A program made the translations under genes and the position numbers. The notes beneath the pieces are model-generated. The model was not told the DNA's origin and made no database searches. It worked only from the letters and a program-made list of their open reading frames with translations. This document shows, in pieces, positions 11,901-23,900 of a DNA stretch of 64,000 bases (position 1 is its first letter; each line of letters opens with the position of its first letter). This stretch comes from Amphibalanus amphitrite (lineage: Eukaryota; Arthropoda; Thecostraca; Balanomorpha; Balanidae), in contig NW_024881970.1 in the NCBI RefSeq assembly GCF_019059575.1, positions 186,001 to 250,000 of the forward strand, written 5' to 3'.

Positions 11901-14900
11901 TAGTTGCGGAGTTAATTGGAGTGGTTTATGGCTGGGTATGGTTTATTTCCAGTTAAAATATTAATTTGTTTTGGGAGGGGTAGGTTAAAAAAAACTCATC
12001 GGTTACAACTCATCATTTACAAACTATAGGGGTCTTATTGTTTTCTTCTCTTAGATCGCTGGACTTAGCCGTTCCACACTCTGTATGGGTGAATTCAGCT
12101 CATTTTTTTTCACGGGATAGCGGCTCCAAGTGCAGAACCTGGCCGGGTTTCGTGTTGGGTGGCCACTGATGTGGGCCAGTGCGGTTCACCAATGAGGTGG
12201 TGATGGTGTTGTGAGCGGTGGTTGAATTTGTAGAGTTGTCCGGTTATGCCTGGCTATGGTTGAACCTTGGTTCCCATGCAGGTAAACGGCTACTGGCATA
12301 AGGTTTGCCATGGTGAGCGCACCCCGTGAATGGCGGGCTCAGCTATAGTGGCGTGGCGCTGTCGGAGCGATGAGTTTTATTAGTAGTTTATGGTGCTTCA
12401 CTGATCAACGCCAATTGCGCTTAGGTTATTTGGGTAAATGGGGGTTAGGTATAAAAAATGTAGGTATATGAAATAAAAAAAAAACTAAAAAAATTATAAA
12501 GTAAAAATAAAAACAAACAAACAATATAAAAACAATTTATTGATGGCGCTTCACTGGTCAACACCAAATGTTGCCCAGGATATTTAAGTAACTGGGGGGT
12601 TTACGTATTGCTCCGGTAGGTAGGTACTTGATCACTTTAGATGGAATTTGTTATACCTTTTTGCTTTTGCTTAGAACGCTGGACATTGGCATTCTACACT
12701 CCGGTTGAGTGGATTCAGCTCATTCTTCCAGGGGGTAGCAGCTCCAAGCGCGCGACCTGGCCGGCTTAGGTGTTGAGTGGCCACTGAGGTGGGCCGGTGT
12801 TCACCGGTGGTGTTGGTGTTGAGGGTTGGGAGTTGAGTTTGTAGAGTTGTCGTTGGTTATGCCTGGCTATGGTTGAAACGTGGTTCCCATACAGGACAAC
12901 TGATACTGGCGTAAGGGTTGGCGTAGTGAGCGTACCCCTTGGGAGGTGAGCTGTTTTTGTGATGTATGGCCTTTTTCCAAGCGTTATATATTTTTTATTA
13001 ATTTATTCGGAGGCGCGCTGTCAGGGGTCGCGCGCGGCTGCTGCTCGCGCTGTCGGCGTCACCGGGGGTCATTGAGTGGTTGGAATGTTAATTTTACCAT
13101 ACGATGTTACGAGTAATTTCTAACATTTTTATGATAGCAACCTGGTTGTGTGTACTCAGGTTGTGTACTTTTGTCACTCAGGACCTGCCTATGATTGGTT
13201 GGTGGGTGAGTTACTGTACCTTCTATGGGTGACATTGAGGCAGCTCGGCGTTTGGAGGCAGTAAACACCTCCAAAACGTGTCGAGCTAGGAAGCTACGGC
13301 AATTTTTACCCATATTGGCCTGTTTACAGCGTAGGGGCTGTCTGTATGCCGGTCTTTTGGTCCCTGATCAATCCGGAGCTTAGCGGGAAGGCATGCTTGT
13401 TGCCCGTGGCGGGGGGATGCGGATACTATCAGATTTCAACAGCGGGTATTTTGGTATTCAGGTCGGGTAATTGCCCTAAACATTTGGAGAATCTTTGGAT
13501 GCCCAATTCTACAAGTCCCGGGTGAAGCTCGCTAGTCTGCCCGGGGGTATCCCCTTCTACAACGACCCCGAGGCAGCTCGCTAGTCTGCCCGGGGATATC
13601 CTCTCCTACAACGGCCTCGGGGCAGCTCGTTAGTCTGCCCGGGGGTGCCCCTTCTACAACGGCCTCGGGGCAGCTCGCTAGTCTGCCCGGGGGTGTCCCC
13701 TTCTACGAACCCGGGACAGCTCGCTAGTCTGCCCGGGGGTGTCCCCTTCACAACGGCCTCGGGGCAGCTCGTTAGTCTGCCCGGGGGTGTCCCCTTCTAC
13801 AAAGGCATCGGGGCAGCTCGCTAGTCTGCCCGGGGGTGTCCCCTTCTACAACGACCCCGGGGCAGCTCGCTAGTCTTCCCGGGATGTCCCCTTCTACAAC
13901 AGCCTCTGGGCAGCCCGCTAGTCTACCCGGGGGTGTCCCCTTCTACAACGGCCTCGGGGCGGCTCGATAGTCTGCCCGCGGGCGTCCCCTCCTACAACAG
14001 CCTCGGGTGTAGCTCGCTAGTCGCAAGTCTGCCCGTGGTAGTCCCCTTCTTCAACGGCCTCTGGGCAGCTTTCTAGTTTGCCGGGGATGTGCTTTTCTAC
14101 AACGGCCTCGGGGCGGCTTGCTCGTCTGCTCGTTGGTGGCTGCCGCCAGGACGCCGGTAGCGCAGGCGTCATTCCGGCGGCTTTGAATGTGGATGCCGGC
14201 GGGCGCTGAGAGCTCTCCCCTTTTGCTGGTCGGCTATCTATGACCTGATTACCTATAGTTTCGTGGTCACTGTTTTAACCTTTGCAAAGTTTTAGGTAAC
14301 ATTCATGGTCGTTATCATTGCCACGCATATCACAGGGATTAAGGTACACGTAACAGTAGCTGTGGCCTCTGTTGTCAGTTGCCTAACAACCATTGGGTTA
14401 CCATGTTTTTTTGGGGGGGACGGCGCTAAAATAATAACAATAATAACAATAATAATGACAATATAATAACAATAATAATAATAATAACAATAATAATAAC
14501 AATAATAACAATAATAATAACAATAATAACAATAATAACAATAATAATTAACATTAGCAATAATAAAAGAAAAAAGCAGCTCGCTAGTCTGCCCGGGGAA
14601 GCCGTTTCTCATGGCCTCTGGTGCTGCCCGGGATGCTCCATTCTTCCACCTTCTACAACGGCCGCGGGACGGCTCGCTAGTCTACCCGTAGGTGGCTGCC
14701 GCTAGGACGCCCAGTAATAGCGCGGGCGTCATTACGGCGGCTTGGAGCGCTGATTCCTGGAGCGGGCTGAGAGCGCTCCCTTTTTTTTTTGCTGGGCGGC
14801 TGTCAACGACCTTCGTTGATACTGTTCTAACCCCTTCCAAAGTTTTGGGAAAATGCATGGTCGCGCTGATAGGTATGTGTATAGTGTTCAAGGTAAAGGA

Positions 14901-17900
14901 AAATACAGCTTTTGTTAACTGCCTCAGAACTCATGGATGGTTGTTTTTCGTCGGGTATATCGAGGGTCTTTAGTTGGTGGAGGCTATCATCGCAGTAGTG
15001 GCTAATGCTAATGGTTGTTACTTGTTAGTCTTGCTGTAAGGGCTTTGGTATAAATGTAATATTGTTCTTCATTGGTGACCGCTGTATCGTTCACATTCAT
15101 GTTGGCAGGTTTTAGGGATCGTGGCGTTTCTGGTAAGCTCCGGGCCAGGTTGAGGAAATGATTACTTGCCTTCAACCAACTACCAAGCACGTATTTGGGT
15201 GGGCTCTGCCACTGGTCTTGACACTGGCGGCGACTTAAGGTCTTTTGTTGTTTATTTGTATCCCCCATTCGGTCTGCTGGTCTCGGGAAAGGGGTGTTTT
15301 GTTATGGCGCATTGGTGTCTGGGTGGATGTATTGAATGGGTGGTGACACCATTGCGCCGCGAGTGGGGAGGGGTGGCGGCCCGTTGGCAGGGCAGTCTCG
15401 GTTGAGACATGTATACTTGCTAGTATGTCTGTGTCGTGTTCATTGGGCTGAATATACCAATAGCCCCTTTTTGTACAGCTACAGTGTTTTTCCTGGACGG
15501 ACTTGGTTGTGAGGTTTGCACTGAGGTTGGTTACGCATAGCATAGCTAATTGTCTGTTTGCTGGCAGCTCGAAGGGGAAGCGGAAAATACGCCCGGTTAT
15601 ATATAACAAGATATAACCGGTTTTTCCGCGACACTACGAGCGTCTTCTCTGGGGCGGCCCCGGAGCCTGGCCGGCCTCGGCGAGCAGCGTTCGGCGGCAG
15701 GCGGGCGGCCGCCCGCGCCCCGGGCGGCAAGGCCGCTGAGGCGGCGGCCTCCTCTGATTGGTGGAGCGACTCGTGTCACGTGACGGTGGCGGCGCGGGGT
15801 TTGAGTGTATATGCGCGGTCACTCTGTTCTAGGCTGCCCGGTCTGACGCAAGTCAGCAGTGTTCTCGCTCTGAAATGTTTTTGCGTTTCCCACCCACCCA
15901 CCACCATTTTAGGGTTTTTTTTTTACACGCACCACACTCTTAAATAAAGATGGGTTTTTCCACAAAATGTGGTTTTTTCCCCAGCTAGGTCCCCCGGTTT
16001 TTTTCTAGTTAGGACTTTTTCCGGGGGAGGACACACACGACAGGGTTTCTAGTTTGGGTGGTGACACCATTGCGCCGCGAGTGGGGAGGGGTGGCGGCCC
16101 GTTGGCAGGGCAGTCTCGGTTGAGACATGTATACTTGCTAGTATGTCTGTGTCGTGTTCATTGGGCTGAATATACCAATAGCCCCTTTTTGTACAGCTAC
16201 AGTGTTTTTCCTGGACGGACTTGGTTGTGAGGTTTGCACTGAGGTTGGTTACGCATAGCATAGCTAATTGTCTGTTTGCTGGCAGCTCGAAGGGGAAGCG
16301 GAAAATAGTAATATAGATTGTGAAAAATAGCTGCAAGAAACTAAAATGCACAGCCACAGACATGCTCACCAAGGCCTTTCCACTACCCAATCGACACAAC
16401 AGGGTCGGTAACACTCCAACCTCTGGTCAGATCATTCGTGAGCTTTGGAGCCCGTCTACCAGGTAGCTCGCCGTCATCTCACCTTCGTTCTCTGGCGAGC
16501 TGCTGATGGTGAACGGATGCCACTCGTACTTGGCCACGGCCGGGATGTTGACGTAGCAAAAGTCGCCGGGCCGGAACACGAAGTCGGGCGGTCGGGACAC
16601 CGTCAGTCGCACCACCTGTGAAATCACACAGAATGGTTGAATTCGTTATAAAATCGCAGGTACGGGCGACAAGAGCCATCGACGTTTGAACACCAATGTT
16701 ACCAGACTCAGTGACTCCGGGCGTTAGAATACAACATGGTGCATCGGCGTTGATTATCACAGGTACCGGTGTAGTCTTTTCACAGGTAACGACGTAAGGT
16801 TACAGGAACCGACATCATTTATATCACAGGTATCGATGATTGTGTTAGCTTTTAAATGTAGTCGGACTGCGGTTGGTATATGATATAGTGAGAGCAGTCG
16901 GACAGAAATCATGACTGGGGCCATCAAATATGGTATATAATTTACTCTTGTGAGGAGTTCGTACGGGTTGCTGAATGCGGAGTCTGCATGGGTCATGGCG
17001 TGGCAGCACTCGCCACTCTTCATCACTATTCCTCCGTGCAACACCGCCCCTAAGTGCATCAGTGACCTAGCCCCCAGCCGACCATCCGTCGCCAGCCAAA
17101 CACCTGCTGTCCGCTGGCGACCCACTGACGTCATCACGACCCAGTGACGTCACCGTATGTATAACCGGCTGGTCAGCCTGCAGTCGGCCAGGGCCGCGGT
17201 CCTGTTGTGGTCCGACTCCGATATCCATCTCCTTCCGCTGCACACCGCCGCCAGAGCTTCCGGAGTTACCATGAGGCGTGGTCTTATCTCAGGAAGTAGC
17301 TTACGAAGGCGTGGCCTACGCTCAGGAAGTACAGTAGCAGCTAGGAAGGCGAGGTCAACGCCCAGGAAGGACTCCAGGGAGGTGTGGTTTACATTTATAG
17401 AACGATGCTTTTCATGTCGAACGATGCCACACATCCAGAGCGATGCCTTCCGGATAGGTGAAGCCGGTGAGGCGATGCGGCTGCTGATCTAAGAAATGGC
17501 CATCATGGAGCGTGTTTTCTCTCGGGGGCGAATCCCTCCCCAGCAGTAACGGACTGCGCACGGCGGGTGAAGATGAGGCCACAGAGGTGAAAAAAGGTGT
17601 CAACTCTCCAACCGGTGTTGGAGACAGAGTCAATCCAATAAAGGAAGGTCGTCGGAGACACAACCACTTTAATATAAATAATAATCTCTTTTCATTGTTG
17701 TCGCAAAATTCTTCTCGTTTTTCTTTGATGCACGCAAAAAAATCAATCATATTGAGTCTTAGTTCATTACGAGAACTTCATACTCCATAGCACTATACAG
17801 TATACATAGGCTGCCGGAGACACCGGAGACAGAAGGTGGCGAGAAGGTGATTACTCCTAGAGCCGGGCGGAATCCATAAAGACGATTCTCTTTGACGCTT

Positions 17901-20900
17901 GCCGCGAAACTAGACCTTACGGCTGTCTCCGGAGACACGAAAGAATTTCAGTAGCGAAAACGCTAGCACAAACCCTGCGCACTTGTGACAACGCGGCGCA
18001 GCTTCTGAAAATGCCGTTGGGTTGGGATAGTAGCGACAGTGAAGTGTGCTTGAAGTGACTGAAGAGAGTAGTTGGATCTTGGTTGAATCTACCTAGGTAA
18101 GACTAAAATAAGACAATGGTTGAGGTTGGGGAATAGTTATCAAAGTTGAGGAATCAATAGGTACTGAGGACATATTGAACTTTTCAAACAAAAGTAACAT
18201 ATATTGTACAAAATCCCTTGTGAATGATTTTTATTATATAGTTGATGCAGGAACACTCGTTTTCCTTTCATTTGTTTTATATTTCAGTTCAAGGTTCAGT
18301 TCTGATTGACTGATTTAGGAATGCATGTGAAGGTGGTACAATACATTGATTGCATTTTTTTTTCTACAAATACTTCAAAAGGAAATAGACAAATCTGAAG
18401 TGATTTATGTTGCTGAGTGCACTTCTCTTTGAATTTCAAAAATTTTAGATTAAGTATTCATAAGAAGTTTTATTCAAGCTTGATGTTGTTCCTTGTCCTA
18501 GCATCAATCCATGATGTCTAAAACTTGTTTCTATGTACCCATTATACAAACCACATGGTTTGATATTTGCAGATTGAGGTGCACAGCCTCAATGCAAGCA
18601 TTTGCAACAAGCATTTACCTATATTTTTGAACCATTTCTGGACTTCCTGTTGGAAGTGAAGAGCAAATACTCCAGTCATTGTTTTGATTTTACAAATATT
18701 AAATCTTGGTGGTCTATATCAAAGCACCCATCTTGCTGACACCTTCAGGTAAGGCCAGAGATCAGTCTAAATATGTGCATGCATCTGAATGATTTAAAAC
18801 AATCCAAGTCTTCATTGGTGCTTATATCAATGTAAATGTGCTATTTTCATTGGCTTACTCCCATGCCTTCGATTTCTGCATGGCAGAGGAAGCATTTATT
18901 CAAAGGTAATTATAGCTTTAAAATAGTAGGGAGATGCGAGATGACGTTTTCATTATCAATGCATAACTTCATTCCAGTAGCCAAATCAGTCCCCTGCAGT
19001 TCTGCATTTCTCGACCTGCCAACGGTGGCCATGACGGCTGGTAAGGCCCCGGTCCGGCAGTTGGCAGTAGCGCCACCTACACTGTTAAGGTCGGCGGATC
19101 CCGAGGCCACGGGCCGGCCTGGCCCGACCGTGGCAGACGAGCCAGGGAGCGGGCGGCAGGGGTGGGGAGGGGTATCCGGGAAAGACGGGCAGCATTGCAC
19201 TTAATAAACAAGGTTGGTATTAATAATTTGCCTGGAGTATCCGCGAGTCTTTTTAAGGCAGGCGCGACGTTACCCAAATATAACTTGCTTTTAATTGGAG
19301 AGTTGGTAGGCAAATTAAGGCATTTGCGTGTTGCTCATTGACTAGCCCTCTGTTTTGGAATAACACCCGGTAATGCTGCCCACAAGTGCAGTGCTAGCCT
19401 GCTTTTTTGTCTGTTTTAGGTATACATAGAAATGATTGAACGCCCTGCTAACCTAAATTTGTTCGTAGGTAATTCTTACGATTTGTTTGAAGTGCCGACC
19501 TCCGAAGGAATAGTCCTTTCGAAAGCTAATACTTGCGTCCGGCTTTTAGTTTAGGAAAATAACACCCATTGTATTCATAAGTATTGCTGATTTAACAGCA
19601 AAGTAAGTTGAAAAATTTTAATTTCCTTGCCTTTGTGTAGATGAAGGAGAGCAGCCACCAGCACACACGTCTAGCCGATCCTCTCACAGCCTCCACACTG
19701 CTGCCCATTGCCCAAGGGCCAAGGACCGACCGTAACATCTGTGTGCCATAAAATGGTACAACGGCGTCTTTCATCAGGCGGACCCCAATGCGAACGCCAC
19801 GCGGACCGTCCGTAATCGCGTTATGCGCCAGGCGCGGCCATAGCGCGGGACGCGACGCCAGCGCCGCCTATCGGCAACGCCAGAGAACTAAGGTCGGTGA
19901 GAGCACGGATTTTGATGGGTGATAGCGCAGTGTGAAAAAATAGGAAAGTTACATGAAAATGTCGCTATACTACGGTATAGTTCACCATCTGAGCGACATA
20001 TTTATGTATTTTTATCCATGGCGGATAAAAATTGGACCCGGGATCTGGCCATGGAAGAAAAAAATGTTGGTCAGTGTAAGCACGGATTTTCGTGGAAACT
20101 AGCGCAGTATGAAAAAATAGGCAGCTTACATAAAAATGTCGCTATACTACGCTGTAGCTCACTAACTGAGCAACACATCTCTGCACTTTTTATCCATAGG
20201 AGAGAAAAATTCGACCCGGGATCGGGACATGGAAGAAAAAAATATTTGCACCACCAAATGAAATTAAGATACATCACTCCCGTTATATTTGTATTGAGTC
20301 TTTCATGAAACAATTTCGCTATACTACGGCAAACAGCATGACGTCTCGCATATATTGAGACATATTTTGACAATGCAATGTAGGTATAATACAATTTGGA
20401 ATGTTCATAAACATTTTATCTTCTCCTGCCAAATCCCGGTGCCAATTATCCCCGAATATTGGTAAAAAATACGTCAGGGTAAACGCATATTACTGAATTT
20501 AATTGCATTATATCGCATTTTTCAGTTTATCGTTAAGTCTCCACACAGGGACGTTTTCATCTGAAGTTTGGCCGCCGGAGCCACCGCGAGGCCTAGTTGC
20601 ACGAGTAGCCGATAGTCGGCGCCACCGTCGCACTCGGCCGCAGCCAGTATACTGCCAAAAATGGAGCTATTATGATATCGCTCGTTGGTAACTAAGTGTG
20701 GCGTGCTTCATAAATGATCGCCGCATAGAGAAACAACCGTTTAATGAAGAAAATGACTTATATTTTACTCATAATAACAATCTGAACCCCAATGTCCGCT
20801 TCTATATGGAGTTTGGCGCATAACGGAACGGTTGGTCCAGGACGACTGACGCAGGGCTTAGCTGATTTTGTCTGGTCTGACACAAGCTCTATAAGCATTG

Positions 20901-23900
20901 GTAAACCATCAGTTCAATTGTTTTGAGTTGACCTCGCGATTGAAGCATAAAGGCTAGTCATTAGTCTATCCCAGAAACAAATACACCCTTCGCATTTGTT
21001 CGCGGCATTCGTGTAACAGCGGTTCAAAAGCATGGGAACACAGCATAAACACAACCAGTCTTTCAATGGGTATTGCTGGGTCCAGATGGCAGAAAGATGG
21101 CAGAAAGTTTTTGAAGGTAAAAAAGGAACACTCCCCAAAAAGCAACTCCGAAATCCAAAATATTCTGTTTCCACTTATTGATCCTTTTTCAGCCCTTGAA
21201 AATACTTCAACTTTTATCTAACGGAGCTTGAGTGTCTTTCAAAGCCAAAAATTGTAAAGTTTGTATTAATAAGGGCTTCGTGTGCTGCTCAGCCAAAAAA
21301 GTTTACAATTTGCCTGGAGACAGAGCCAGTATGCCAGCTTATACAGTTGGAGACAGCGTAGATATTTTTTTCACCTCTGTGAGGCCAGACCCTGACACCC
21401 CACTCGGTAACCCGCCCCGGACACCCCACTACAACTGCAGCCCCATGTGAGCCGGCCCGGCGCCCAGACGGTGTAACGCTCCCCGCTGGGCAAGGGCTGT
21501 CTGCAAGAGCTGCAAGGGAGTGTCCGTCTACCGCGGAGAGCGACCGACCACAGTGAACTGAACGGGGAGAGGGAGAGGGGGTGACTCTAATTAATACCCG
21601 GGAATCGATAAGCGATGAATGACTGAAACGAGCGTGAGCTAACCTATCCGATGGCGGCTCCGCACTGCACCAAACCGTCCGACAGCAATTTTGGACTAAT
21701 TTTAATCGCAAGCAATTTTAGGCCATTACTTGATACTTGACTCAGCACCGCAAGAATTAATGATGTGCCCAAGCTACCGATGGCAGCTTGAAGGGGTTGC
21801 ATACCGCACTGATAGATGGAAATCAGTAAATCATTAACCACCAATTATGACCATTGACCACATCGATCTCCAATGAGCCAATAACTAACCTACCGGACCT
21901 GACCTTGGCCAATGAGCCGGGGAGCTGTCATCAGGCCCCACTGAACCCGTCCCTCAACTTCGACTTCGGAGAGAACCGGGAGACCTCTGACGTCATTCCA
22001 CAGCCACGGCTCGTAAAACGGCACGCCACGTAAACGATGCCGTCGATAGACGTAGTAACTGGACTCCCCGTCGAAAGACCGACAATTATGCCATAAACCG
22101 ATCGTTTAGCATTGCTGATAGTTTATTGAGGACCTCATTGTATCCCCCAATGACCCATTGTCGGGAGGTGACCTGACCTGATTTCTGCGGTTCCTTCTGC
22201 AGGGGTTGGTAAGGTGGTTTAGGGGTGCAGACGCACCCTTCAGTGCCAATCGCACCACTTTGTAATAATAATGACACAAAGCACCTGGCCAACGGGCATC
22301 GTTGGACGGCGGTGTAACCTACAGCCTTTTGTACCGAGCTCGCTGGCCCTGGGCAGTTATCGGCGATGGAGCGCGAAGTGACCTGGCCTCGCTAGATGGC
22401 TGTGTGAACTGTAAATGGTCAGCTAACCTTACTGAGTCGCAGCGTGTCCGTGTGCCATGTCCTGACTTCACTGGGTAACAGAGTGACCTGTGACCTGTCA
22501 AATAACCTCACTTGGCAGCAGAAAGGCGGCAGTGACCTGTGACCTGGTAGGTAACTGACTTCATTGGGCAGCAGGGTGACCTGTGCCGTATCGAATGACC
22601 TCACTTAGCAATAGAGTGACCTGTGACCTGTGTACTGACCTCGCTCGGCAGCAGGGTGGCGGCGGTGACGGTCGACCTGCCCCGGTCGCTGCAGACCCGG
22701 CTGACCCGACAGGCCACTTCCAGTGCAAACAGGGCGCCCGGCACCAGGAACCACTTCCAAAAGTTGGGCGAGTGCAGGATGAGCAGCACCCAGGTGGGGA
22801 TACTGAGCAGGTGCGTCCAGTAGAATATCTGTCCGGGGAGAGAGAGGGGGCGTCAGGTCAGACCGAGAGCAGAACGAGGCAGAGGGATGTGTAGCTCACA
22901 GGCCGCTGTAAACCAGTATGCAGACCGCAGAAGTCTATGGATGGACGTACAATCAGAAGGGACTATCAGAGAACTCTTCACATCTACAGCAACTCAGATG
23001 ACGCTCATTCCCCCATCACAGATCCTAACACTGACACACGGTAACTATAGCTCAGTCAGACCGAACAGGGACAGCCTACACCAGCACAGCCCCGGCCAGC
23101 TGCCGAGTCCCAGACTGATCGGTTCTCGATCAGCCAATCCACATCACCGGTGTGCCGCCATCACAAAACGGCCAACACCTGACCGCTAACGCCGACCCCC
23201 GTCTGTGCGCAATGACGGAGCGGTGACCGAAAACAATGACCGAAAACCGACCGCTGACCGCAGGCGGCACGTGCCGGGCGGTCAACCGCCGCCGGGCGAC
23301 GACTGTCGAAATGGTACCGAGTGGCGAAACGGCCGCCGGCCGGCCGGCCACGGTCGCGCCCTCAATGCAGTGCCGAGCCGGAGCCGCCGCGGTATGACCG
23401 TTTGGTGGGGGCTGAATGAACAGCGGGAATCGCCCACCATGCCGTCTGGTCTGACTGCTGGCCGTTGCTCGGTGCTCACGCTGAAGGGATTTCTACTAAC
23501 GAGACCAACTGAAGCAAAACATCAGATGTAGCGCTAAATGCTGGCCAACATCGAAAGACTGCTATTAAATATCAGTTAACTAAATATTTTATGACTGTTG
23601 TCACCCTAAATGCAACTACATATATCAGCTCAAAACACTATTCTCGAGTACCTATGTGCGAGGAAAGACGACGCATTCAGACGACCCAACACACTGTCTT
23701 GGCGGCACCCCTCCATTCCCATCCCCACCCATGGCAGCAGGTATTGGTGCCGGTGCCGGCGGCAGCAGCGCTCTACAGGCCCGCGCTGGGTCACTGCGCA
23801 GCCATCAGCGGCGCATGCAGCGCGCGCCACGTGCCGCCCAAGGCTGGCTGTCACGGAGGCCGGCTCCCCACGGCGCCGAGCGAGAGGCAGGGTCACCATC

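Larger units (their letters stand above)
7296..16307 (+). mobile_element. 9-kb element with split direct repeats (PAT/Ngaro-like, tyrosine-recombinase retrotransposon architecture), apparently non-autonomous
   Basis: Two repeat pairs are arranged A1 (7296-7599), 7.7-kb interior, B1 (15337-15589), A2 (15585-15888), 166-bp spacer, B2 (16055-16307). A1/A2 are both 304 bp and B1/B2 both 253 bp, each pair identical by eye. B1 and A2 overlap by AAATA, and the same AAATA sits at the outer edge of A1 and of B2. This split-repeat order is the published hallmark of PAT and Ngaro elements, which insert through a circle and leave no target duplication; none is seen here. No gag, reverse transcriptase or recombinase frame was found inside, so mobility would depend on a relative. 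It lies in a gene B intron, in the opposite orientation if A1 is its 5' end. Segmental duplication or an assembly artefact would be the alternatives. Confidence 0.65.

Noticed and set aside
7296-15888. A1 and A2 as LTRs of an ordinary LTR retrotransposon
   Set aside because: No TG...CA borders, no target duplication, and the B1/B2 pair overlapping A2 is not explained by an LTR model.
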